DNA of 7,316 nucleotides from the NCBI GenBank assembly GCA_020853455.1, contig JADYYV010000246.1, positions 1-7,316 of the forward strand, in the 5' to 3' direction. A model generated the notes under the pieces. It saw nothing but the letters and a program-made list of their open reading frames with translations, searched no databases and had not been told where the DNA came from. The position numbers and the translations under genes are program-made. Shown here piece after piece: positions 1-6,297 of this stretch (within the stretch, counting starts at the first letter, position 1; each line of letters starts with the position of its first letter). The stretch is from Alphaproteobacteria bacterium. Lineage in GTDB: Bacteria; Pseudomonadota; Alphaproteobacteria; Micavibrionales; UBA2020.

Positions 1-1160
1 ACCCGGCAGGCATGACGCAGCTTTCCACTCCGTCCATCAGCGGCGGGGTCAGCGTGCTGGTGCCGAAAACCGAAATCCGCAACACAGGATCGACTGCCGG
101 CCCCACAGCGGGTGCCGCCGCGGCCTATGCCGGATCACAGGGAGGCAACCCGTTCGATCCCACGCCCGTGCCCAGTTTCTACGGCGTTTATCCGCTGGAG
201 GGCGGCAAGGTCTGGCTGGGTCTCGGTGTCAGCTCCCCCTTCGGGCTTGCGAATGACTACGGCGACACCTGGTTCGGCCGTTATGATTCAACGAAAAGCG
301 AATTGCTGAGCGTCAACGTCGCGCCCGTGATCGCGTATAAATTCAACGACCGGCTGTCGATCGGCGGCGGGCCGAACGTGCAATACGTCAAGGCGCGTCT
401 TGAAAACGCGCTGCCCTGCCCGGCGGCGATCTGCGGCGGCGCGGCCTTTACGCCCGCAACCGACGGCCTTTCGGTGCTGAAGGGCGACAGCATGGGGTTC
501 GGCTTTAACATCGGCGCGATGTATGCGCTGAACGACCGCACGCAGTTCGGTGTGCATTACCGCTCGAAAATGGACCAGACGGTCGACGGCGAGGTCGATG
601 TGTCGGGCCTGCTCGGGCCTTTGGCCGCGAACAACGGCGTGCGTTTTGCCGAGGCCGAGCTGAAACAGCCCGACACCGCCAGCATCGGCTTTGCGCATAA
701 ATACGACGACCGCCTGACCATCCTCGGCTCCGCCAGCTGGTTCGGCTGGAGCAATTTCGACGAGATCCGCGTGGAATTCGACGCCGGCGGCCCCGACAGC
801 GTGACGCCGGAAGCTTTCGACGACAGTTTCTCCGTCGCGCTCGGCGCGAAATGGCAGCAGAACGAAAACTGGACGTTCCGCGGCGGGGTGCAATACGACC
901 AGACGCCCACCACGCTGCCCGACCGCAGCACCCGTACGCCGGACGGAGACCGCTACTGGCTGTCGCTGGGCGCCACCTATAACGTGAACGACAGGCTGTC
1001 GCTCGATCTTGCGGCGTCGCACCTGTTCATCACCGACGGCGATATCGCGCTGACGAAACGCTTTTACGCAGGCTCGGCGGTCGATACCACCGTCAACGTG
1101 AACGGCCGCGCCGAAAGCAGCGTCGAAATCTTCTCGCTGCAGGCGAACTGGAAATTCTGA
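1..1160 (+). CDS. FadL/OmpP1/TodX-family outer-membrane channel, 5'-truncated by the window edge
   Basis: This is the C-terminal part of a FadL-type beta-barrel, a family that moves long-chain fatty acids or other hydrophobic compounds across the outer membrane. The reading frame is open to the first base. Codons before the ATG at 12 read (N)PAGM, the family's conserved NPAGM stretch, so that ATG is internal and the signal peptide plus N-terminal plug (about 50 residues) lie outside. Family-like stretches follow: WFGRYDSTKSELLSVNVAP with AYKFNDRLSIGGG, then SIGFAHKYDDRLTILGSASW and RTPDGDRYWLSLGATYNVND. Aromatic and Gly residues alternate as in barrel strands. The chain ends in NWKF; a terminal Phe is the usual beta-barrel assembly signal. 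Two Cys codons five residues apart (417-419 and 432-434) lie in a probable surface loop. The stop codon shares its A with the next gene's ATG, which suggests translational coupling. The substrate cannot be inferred. Confidence 0.9.
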   Translation, partial: PAGMTQLSTPSISGGVSVLVPKTEIRNTGSTAGPTAGAAAAYAGSQGGNPFDPTPVPSFYGVYPLEGGKVWLGLGVSSPFGLANDYGDTWFGRYDSTKSELLSVNVAPVIAYKFNDRLSIGGGPNVQYVKARLENALPCPAAICGGAAFTPATDGLSVLKGDSMGFGFNIGAMYALNDRTQFGVHYRSKMDQTVDGEVDVSGLLGPLAANNGVRFAEAELKQPDTASIGFAHKYDDRLTILGSASWFGWSNFDEIRVEFDAGGPDSVTPEAFDDSFSVALGAKWQQNENWTFRGGVQYDQTPTTLPDRSTRTPDGDRYWLSLGATYNVNDRLSLDLAASHLFITDGDIALTKRFYAGSAVDTTVNVNGRAESSVEIFSLQANWKF

Positions 1161-2611
1161 TGCAGCTGTCGCCAACCATGCGCATCGTCAATGGCTGGCG
1201 CAACGTCAAGGGACGCTGGGACCTGCTGCTGTTCCTGGCCAAATGGGATCCGGATTACCGCAAGGATGTCATCATCACCTTCCTTGCCTATTTCCTGCTC
1301 ATTTATTCCGCGCTGACATGGAACACCTATTACGACTGGATCGCGATGGCGGTCGAGGCCGGCATCATCATCGTGCAGCTGGGCGGCGAAATGTCGATCC
1401 TGCCCGCCGATTACCGCCCGTCGCACGGCGGGGTGCGCTATACGGTGCAGCCCAGCACGCATATCGCCTATGAAGAACTGAGCTTCCTGATGTCGGGCGT
1501 GCATCCGGCGGAGCAGGAGGAGGCGCTCGGTTTCAAAAACCCCATCGTGCGGCTGGCCATGTGCCGCGAAAGCCCGCTGTGCAGCGACCGCGTCGATGAC
1601 GTGCTGATGACGCGCGAAAAACTGCCTTTTACCGTCGACCCCGGCGAGGCGAACCATATCCGCTCCCGCCACCAATTGAGGTATATCGCCATCCGCGTCG
1701 CGAACAAGAAACAGCACACGACGAACGGCGCGAAACTGGCGATGTACGACATGGCGGATGCGTTTATGTCCGACCGCCCGGTTGTGATGCGCAAATCCTA
1801 TTACTTCGACGCGCTCTTGACGGCGGAAGCGTTCCGCAGCCGCATCTTCCGCAACAACATCAAGGGCGAAAAAGAGGTCTATACCGACATGACCACCTAT
1901 TTCCCCGTCAAGGAAGAAGTGATCGACGGGCATGACGCGGTGCGGTTTTTGCCCGACCTCTATAAAAACGTATCCGGGCATATCGGCATCACGACGCTGC
2001 TGGTGACCGAAAACAACCGCGTGGTGATGCTGCATCAGGGCACGACCAAGGCGATCGGCGCGCATACGGTCACGCTGGGCGGCTCCGGCTCGATGAATTT
2101 CGGCGATATGGAGATCGTGAACCGCCCCGATGATTTGCGCGCCGGCATCGCTTACGGCATGGCGCGCGAGATGTGCGAAGAAACCGGCATGATGAAATGG
2201 TTTCCCGAGGTGCGGCAGAATACGATGGTGACGGGCTTTTTCCGCTGGATCGACCGCTGCGGCAAGCCGGAATTCGTGGGCCTGACGCGCGCGGGGAACG
2301 TGCCGTTTTCAAAACAGCAGGCCATCGACAGCGACGAAGTGGTGAAATACGACGAAGTACCCGTGACGCTGAATACGCTCGACGATTTTCACAAGGTGCT
2401 GGCCTGGCTGCGCGAGCACAAGGTGAACGTCTCGCTGTCGTCGCTGATGGCGCTGCACCGCATGACGGTGATCGCGGGTTACGCGGGCGGCGGGGCCAGC
2501 GACGCGCAACGCCTTATACATCAACGGGTTTCCGAGTTCCTGTTCGGATCCTTGGCTTACCTTGACAAGAATGTGGCCAAACCCTATTCTCTGGAAAACA
2601 AAAAGGCCTGA
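1160..2611 (+). CDS. Membrane-anchored protein with C-terminal Nudix-like domain (two predicted membrane segments)
   Basis: This 483-residue protein matches no family I know over its full length. Residues about 36-54 (VIITFLAYFLLIYSALTW) form a clear membrane segment and residues about 60-74 a second, weaker one, giving a hairpin anchor with the bulk probably cytoplasmic. Residues about 90-280 are unrecognised, with an aromatic stretch RKSYYFDALLTAEAF near 214-228. From about 275, beta-rich sequence (GITTLLVTENNRVVMLHQG) leads to REMCEETGM at 336-344, which matches the second half of the Nudix box (REUXEEXGU) and keeps the metal-binding Glu residues. The first half is not canonical: position R336 minus 8 is Ala instead of Glu, and a GGSGSMNFGD loop is longer than usual. 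Nudix enzymes normally cleave nucleoside diphosphates linked to another group; activity here is uncertain. The ATG overlaps the FadL stop by one base and has no strong ribosome binding site, so coupling to upstream translation is likely. M7 (1178) is a possible alternative start. Confidence 0.8.
   Translation: MQLSPTMRIVNGWRNVKGRWDLLLFLAKWDPDYRKDVIITFLAYFLLIYSALTWNTYYDWIAMAVEAGIIIVQLGGEMSILPADYRPSHGGVRYTVQPSTHIAYEELSFLMSGVHPAEQEEALGFKNPIVRLAMCRESPLCSDRVDDVLMTREKLPFTVDPGEANHIRSRHQLRYIAIRVANKKQHTTNGAKLAMYDMADAFMSDRPVVMRKSYYFDALLTAEAFRSRIFRNNIKGEKEVYTDMTTYFPVKEEVIDGHDAVRFLPDLYKNVSGHIGITTLLVTENNRVVMLHQGTTKAIGAHTVTLGGSGSMNFGDMEIVNRPDDLRAGIAYGMAREMCEETGMMKWFPEVRQNTMVTGFFRWIDRCGKPEFVGLTRAGNVPFSKQQAIDSDEVVKYDEVPVTLNTLDDFHKVLAWLREHKVNVSLSSLMALHRMTVIAGYAGGGASDAQRLIHQRVSEFLFGSLAYLDKNVAKPYSLENKKA
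2561..2590 (+). promoter_or_regulatory. Candidate sigma-70 promoter inside the end of the Nudix gene, driving the HAD gene
   Basis: TTGACA (2562-2567, a perfect -35 box) is followed by a 17-base spacer and TATTCT (2585-2590, four of six -10 matches, including the key first TA and last T). Shifted by one base it reads CTTGAC-N17-CTATTC, close to the CTTGAC-N17-CTATAT pattern known in alphaproteobacteria. Transcription would begin near 2597, about 30 bases before the HAD ribosome binding site. It lies in coding sequence, so part of the match could be chance. Confidence 0.45.
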
Positions 2612-2627
2612 TTTTATTACGGGCACT

Positions 2628-2634
2628 GGAGGGG
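2628..2634 (+). promoter_or_regulatory. Ribosome binding site of the HAD gene
   Basis: GGAGGGG lies three bases before the ATG at 2638 (five from the GGAGG core). It is the best Shine-Dalgarno match in this gap and fixes the start codon. By contrast the preceding Nudix gene has no such site. Confidence 0.7.
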
Positions 2635-2637
2635 TTT

Positions 2638-3405
2638 ATGGCGCAGGACAAGGGTGTCCTTCTTATTTTCGACCTGGTTTCCACGCTTACCGATGCGGGC
2701 CCGCGCTATGTGCAGGCCTTCCTCGATGTGACCGAAAAGGCGGGCTTCGGCCGCCCCGATCCGGCCGCCGTCATGGACATGCTGGGCAACAAGAACCTGA
2801 GCGAAATCACCGATACGTTCGCAGGCGGCATGGAGCCTGAGGCCAAGAAGGAATTCATGGCCGAATGCAACAATGCCTGCGACATCCTGCTGCGCAAACC
2901 CACATGGAAAGAAAACCTGTTCCCCCATGTGCGCGAGGCGATTGAAACCATGAATCTGCGCGGCATTACGCTTGGCATCTATACAGGCACGCGCGAAGAC
3001 GCGATGGCGGCGCAGCTGAAATATCACGGTATCGAACGGCTGTTCAACGCGGCCTATTTGCGCGGCAAAAACAACGAACGCGACGCGGGCAAGAAGAACA
3101 CCGAGCTGAAGGCCGAGCAGCTGCTCTCCATCGTCGGGGCGTTCCGCCGCGCGCAGGGCAATCCATCCGCGCCCGTCATCGTCATCGGCGATTCCGAGGC
3201 GGATGCGAAAGCGGCGGAAAAAGACGGGCTGTACTTTGTCGGCTTCGCGACCGACGCGCGTAAAAAAGACGCGCTGGAAAAAGCGGGCGTGAAGGACATC
3301 GTGACCGATTTCGGCGATGTGCCCGACCTTGTGGACAGGCTGATCCGCCCGCCCGCCAACGACAGCCAGCCGCGCCCCGGCATTGGAAGAAAATTTCAAC
3401 CTTAA
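2638..3405 (+). CDS. HAD-superfamily hydrolase-like protein with non-canonical motif I
   Basis: This 255-residue protein has the haloacid dehalogenase fold signature. Motif I is IFDLVSTL with nucleophile D12. Residues about 20-100 form a helical cap as in phosphoglycolate phosphatase and beta-phosphoglucomutase relatives. Motif II is GIYTGT (T116). A Lys-rich KKNTELK (152-158) supplies the motif III lysine, and VIVIGDSEAD (D185, D189) is motif IV. The family normally has Asp two residues after the nucleophile as acid/base; here it is Val14. Phosphonatases (Ala) and haloacid dehalogenases (Tyr) also lack that Asp, so a reaction other than simple phosphate-ester hydrolysis, or weak activity, is possible. 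The protein is slightly longer than usual, with a Pro/basic tail from about 237. No signal peptide is seen, so it is probably cytoplasmic. It lies 26 bases after the Nudix gene, likely in the same operon, and has a strong ribosome binding site. The substrate is unknown. Confidence 0.85.
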   Translation: MAQDKGVLLIFDLVSTLTDAGPRYVQAFLDVTEKAGFGRPDPAAVMDMLGNKNLSEITDTFAGGMEPEAKKEFMAECNNACDILLRKPTWKENLFPHVREAIETMNLRGITLGIYTGTREDAMAAQLKYHGIERLFNAAYLRGKNNERDAGKKNTELKAEQLLSIVGAFRRAQGNPSAPVIVIGDSEADAKAAEKDGLYFVGFATDARKKDALEKAGVKDIVTDFGDVPDLVDRLIRPPANDSQPRPGIGRKFQP

Positions 3406-3432
3406 CCCCTTGAGCGAACAGGGCATAATCGG

Positions 3433-3467
3433 CGTTGACAGGACCACCCTGCAACGATAATATTTTA
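3433..3467 (+). terminator. Possible weak terminator hairpin after the HAD gene
   Basis: CGTTG (3433-3437), a bulged A, and CAGG (3439-3442) pair with CCTG (3448-3451) and CAACG (3452-3456) around an ACCAC loop: nine pairs with one bulge. An AT-rich tail with TTTT (3463-3466) follows, but it is not a clean T tract. The hairpin occupies the -35 and spacer of the next gene's promoter, so it may equally be an operator-like inverted repeat or chance. Confidence 0.3.
3435..3463 (+). promoter_or_regulatory. Sigma-70 promoter of the M16 peptidase gene
   Basis: In the 97-base gap after the HAD gene, TTGACA (3435-3440, perfect -35) is followed by exactly 17 bases and TAATAT (3458-3463, four of six -10 matches). 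An alternative -10, GATAAT (3456-3461), would leave a 15-base spacer. Transcription from about 3470 would give a leader of some 33 bases carrying the ribosome binding site. The local drop in GC from 3457 to 3480 supports a melting region. Confidence 0.6.
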
Positions 3468-3490
3468 CATATCTTAAAAATCGAGACCGT

Positions 3491-3495
3491 GGAGG
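3491..3495 (+). promoter_or_regulatory. Ribosome binding site of the M16 peptidase gene
   Basis: GGAGG lies seven bases before the ATG at 3503. The frame has a stop (TAA 3458-3460) and no other start codon between that stop and this ATG. This rules out an upstream start that would add a signal peptide. Confidence 0.8.
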
Positions 3496-3502
3496 CTACA
3501 GC

Positions 3503-6229
3503 ATGGCGAAAGCCCTGAGTTTACCCAATGGTGTGCGCGTCGTGACCGAACAGCGCCCCGGCACCGGCACCGTTGCCATGCAGATTTACCTGCGGTCGGG
3601 CGGCGTCGATGAAGCGCCCGATGAAAGCGGCCTCACCAACCTGATGCAGGAAGCGGCGCAGACCGGCACCACCACCCGCACGCGCAACCAGATCGCCGAC
3701 GACGCCGAAACCAAGGGCAGCCCCATACAGAGCTTCACGAACATGGAAGTCACCATGTTCAAGACCAAGGCGCTGGCGCGCAACGCGGGCGATGCCTTCG
3801 GCGTGCTGGCGGATGTGATATTGAACCCGACCTTCGATGCCGTGGAACTGGAACAGGTCAAGGAACAGATTATCCAGAGCCTACTGCAGCAGAAAAAATC
3901 CCCCGCCGCCGCCGCCGCCAATAAATTTTTGGAAACCGCCTTTGCGGGGCAGAGCCTCGGCCAAAGCTCCGAAGGCACGCCGGAGCTGGTGGAATCCTAC
4001 ACGCCCGCGCAGCTGAAGAAAAAACACGCCGAATTGCTGTCGCGCCCCGGCGACATTATTGTGTCCTTCACGGGCGATATCGATCCCGCTGTTGCGGAAA
4101 AACTGGTCGCCGATACCTTTGGCAAATTGCAGGGCGGCGCGAAACCTGCTGCGGCCAAGGCGGATTTCACCGCCGGCGATTACCGCGAAGACAACGACAG
4201 CAACCAGGTGAACGTCAATATCGGTTTCCGCGCGCCCGACGGCCGCGATTCCGACCGCTACGCCATGATGCTGTTCCGCTCCGTGCTGGCGGGCGGCATG
4301 TCGTCGCCGCTGTTTCAGGAATTGCGCGTCAAGCGCGGCCTTGTCTATACCCCCGCCGCGAATTACGGCCAGTTCGACAACGCCGGATTTTTCTCCATCG
4401 ATAACGGCACCGGCCCCGGCAAGGCGGGCGAGCTGGTGACGGCCGTGATCGAATTGCTGGGCGCGGCCGCCCGCGACGGTTTTGCGCAGCAGGACATCGA
4501 TCAGGCGCGCGAGCGTTTTATCCGCGCCGTGCGCAACAGCACCGAAACGCCCGACGCCGCCGCAGGATACAACGCGAACCAGATCATGAAATTCGGCGCG
4601 GTGCTGGGCCCCGACGATCTGGAGAAAAACCTGAAGGCCGTGACGGCGGACGATCTGCGCCGCATCGCGGGCAATATGCTGAAGGACGGCGAATTCGCGC
4701 TTGCCGCCGTCGGCCCGCTCGCGACGCTGCCGACCAATGCGGAACTGAAAAAACTGATGCAGGAGCAGGTGGCGGGCGTCGATATCCCCCAAAAAGCGCC
4801 TGCCGCGCCTTCCGTTGCCGCGACATTCAATGCGCAGGCCAAAGCGCCCGACAGCTTCGGCGCGCCGCAGGTGACCGTGCTGCCCAACGGGCTGAAAGTG
4901 ATTACCGTGGAACGCCCCGGCCCCTTGTCTATCGGCGGCTGGGTGGGCGCGGGATCCGACCATGAAACGCCGGAACTGGCGGGTGCGACGCACCTGAACG
5001 AACACATGATGTTCCGCGGCACGCCGTCTTATCCGTCCGGCACGATTGATAAAATCGTGGAAGGCGAAATGGGCGGCGGGTTGAACGCCTATACGTCGAA
5101 CGACAAAACCGTTTATTACTTCTATTCGCTGCTGCCCGCGCATCTGCAAAAATCGGTCGATATCATCGGCGAGATGATTTTCCAGGCGGATATCAAGCAG
5201 ACCGAACTGACCGGCACGCCGACGACGCGCCCCGACGGCACGACCGATCCCGGCAAAGGCGAGATCGAGGCCGTGATCGAGGAGTTGAAAATGGGCCGCG
5301 ACAAGCCCGGCCGCATCGCCTACCAGCAAATGATGGCGCAGGCCTATGCCGGATCGACGCATGGCGAAACCGTGATCGGCACCGAACCGGTTTTGCGCGC
5401 GATGACGGCCGATATGCTGCGCGATTACCGCGACGAATTCTATTCCCCCAACAACGTCATTTTCGGCGCGGCGGGGCCCGTGAAGCATGATGATTTCGTC
5501 AAGCTGATCGAACAGAAATTCGGCCATCTGCAGCCCACCAATTTCCCGCCCCTCGATGTGCCCGCCTACAAAGGCGGCACGGCGGCGCAGGAACACAAGG
5601 CCGCGCAGATGGCGACCGTATTGCTGGCAGCAGACGCGGTCGACACGGCACATGCCGACGGCGCCGCCTATGACGCGCTGGGGCTGATCCTCGGCGGCGG
5701 TTACTCGTCGCGCCTTGCCAAGGGCGTGGTGAATACGCAGCTGGCGCTGGGCGCGTCGGCGGGGCTATCCAATTACCGCAACGCCGGCACGTTTATGTTC
5801 CAGGCCGCGACATCGCCCGAAAACATCAAGCCGCTGATGCGCGAATTGTATGCCGAACTGCGCCGCCTGCCGGGCGACGTGACGCAGGCCGAACTCGACA
5901 AGGCCAAGGGCATGCTGGAACTCTCCCTGCGCGGCGGTTACGAGGAAAACAACGAGATTATCGACGCCTATGCGGTCGATCTGCAATCGGCGGGCAGGCT
6001 GGTGACGGAGGACGAGAAAATCAAGGCGATCAACGCCCTGACGCTCGACGATATCCGCCGCGTGGCGGCGAAGGTGCTGGCATCAAACCCGACCGCGTCG
6101 CTGATCGTGCCGCCCGGCACCGACCCCAAACTGCTGCCGACCCATGCCGAAGTGGTTGCGATGCGCGACGACAAGAACTGGCAGAAACCGGCCAATACCA
6201 ACAAGCCGAAACCGCCGCAGGCCGCGTGA
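3503..6229 (+). CDS. Two-unit M16 (insulinase/pitrilysin-type) zinc metallopeptidase, inactive half first
   Basis: This 908-residue protein holds two M16 peptidase units. Both begin alike: LPNGVRVVTEQRPG from residue 7 and LPNGLKVITVERPG from 460, joined by an Ala/Pro-rich linker at about 427-455. In the first half the zinc motif HxxEH is replaced by NLMQE (46-50), so it cannot bind zinc, but it keeps LFQELRVKRGLVY with the Arg/Tyr pair (R278, Y282) that helps bind substrate in M16 partners. The second half has a true HLNEH (497-501) and a downstream EIEAVIEELKM helix; by alignment the third zinc ligand is E594. It lacks the Arg/Tyr pair (SSRLAKGVVNTQLALGA), so the halves are complementary, like the two subunits of an M16B heterodimer fused in one chain. 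The family cleaves peptides inside a closed chamber. The M16 fold starts immediately after the initiator Met with no signal peptide, implying a cytoplasmic location unless exported otherwise. The C-terminus is a short Lys/Pro tail. The gene has its own promoter and terminator. Confidence 0.93.
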   Translation: MAKALSLPNGVRVVTEQRPGTGTVAMQIYLRSGGVDEAPDESGLTNLMQEAAQTGTTTRTRNQIADDAETKGSPIQSFTNMEVTMFKTKALARNAGDAFGVLADVILNPTFDAVELEQVKEQIIQSLLQQKKSPAAAAANKFLETAFAGQSLGQSSEGTPELVESYTPAQLKKKHAELLSRPGDIIVSFTGDIDPAVAEKLVADTFGKLQGGAKPAAAKADFTAGDYREDNDSNQVNVNIGFRAPDGRDSDRYAMMLFRSVLAGGMSSPLFQELRVKRGLVYTPAANYGQFDNAGFFSIDNGTGPGKAGELVTAVIELLGAAARDGFAQQDIDQARERFIRAVRNSTETPDAAAGYNANQIMKFGAVLGPDDLEKNLKAVTADDLRRIAGNMLKDGEFALAAVGPLATLPTNAELKKLMQEQVAGVDIPQKAPAAPSVAATFNAQAKAPDSFGAPQVTVLPNGLKVITVERPGPLSIGGWVGAGSDHETPELAGATHLNEHMMFRGTPSYPSGTIDKIVEGEMGGGLNAYTSNDKTVYYFYSLLPAHLQKSVDIIGEMIFQADIKQTELTGTPTTRPDGTTDPGKGEIEAVIEELKMGRDKPGRIAYQQMMAQAYAGSTHGETVIGTEPVLRAMTADMLRDYRDEFYSPNNVIFGAAGPVKHDDFVKLIEQKFGHLQPTNFPPLDVPAYKGGTAAQEHKAAQMATVLLAADAVDTAHADGAAYDALGLILGGGYSSRLAKGVVNTQLALGASAGLSNYRNAGTFMFQAATSPENIKPLMRELYAELRRLPGDVTQAELDKAKGMLELSLRGGYEENNEIIDAYAVDLQSAGRLVTEDEKIKAINALTLDDIRRVAAKVLASNPTASLIVPPGTDPKLLPTHAEVVAMRDDKNWQKPANTNKPKPPQAA
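3905..3919 (+). repeat. Five in-frame GCC units (poly-Ala) in the M16 gene
   Basis: Five GCC codons in a row encode Ala135-139 within a predicted helix of the inactive M16 half. Changes in unit number would keep the reading frame, so it is not a phase switch. It is probably ordinary GC-rich codon drift. Confidence 0.5.
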
Positions 6230-6258
6230 AGCGGGCTTGCTTTCGCGGGCATAACCGA

Positions 6259-6297
6259 TAAGATGCGGAGGAACAACCGGGTTCCTCCGCATTTTTC
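6259..6297 (+). terminator. Strong rho-independent terminator after the M16 gene, abutting the next start codon
   Basis: ATGCGGAGGAAC (6263-6274) pairs perfectly over 12 bases with GTTCCTCCGCAT (6281-6292) around the six-base loop AACCGG. TTTTT (6292-6296) follows at once. The stem can extend by further A-T pairs into the T tract. It lies 33 bases after the peptidase stop. On the other strand the hairpin is not followed by a T tract, so it acts in one direction. The T tract ends one base before the ATG of the ABC gene, and the only GGAGG nearby (6267-6271) is buried in the stem. Confidence 0.88.

Noticed and set aside
12..14. ATG at 12 as the start of the FadL-family gene
   Set aside because: The codons before it read PAGM with an Asn-compatible partial codon, matching the family's internal NPAGM stretch, and the frame is open to the window edge. 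A start here would lack a signal peptide and plug.
288..2065. Two - strand open frames (288-1175 and 1064-2065) opposite the FadL and Nudix genes
   Set aside because: Both are low-complexity antisense shadows rich in Arg, His and Val, without recognisable motifs or ribosome binding sites that stand out.
1160..2611. Reading the two-membrane-segment Nudix protein as an anti-phage (CBASS-type) membrane effector
   Set aside because: No nucleotidyltransferase, sensor or other defence gene is nearby. The neighbours are a FadL channel and a HAD protein, and two membrane segments alone are not evidence.
2562..2840. Small + strand frame spanning the Nudix-HAD junction
   Set aside because: It overlaps the HAD gene, which has motif support and a strong ribosome binding site, in another frame, and its product looks like out-of-frame GC-rich sequence.
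3881..5653. Long open frame (590 codons) on the - strand opposite the M16 gene
   Set aside because: Its translation is rich in Arg, His and Gly with no domain or motif, as expected for an antisense shadow of a GC-rich gene; the + strand product has clear family motifs over the same span.
6231..6250. Direct repeat GCGGGC (6231-6236 and 6245-6250) after the M16 stop
   Set aside because: Six bases of a common GC-rich word, spaced without palindromic structure, are easily chance.
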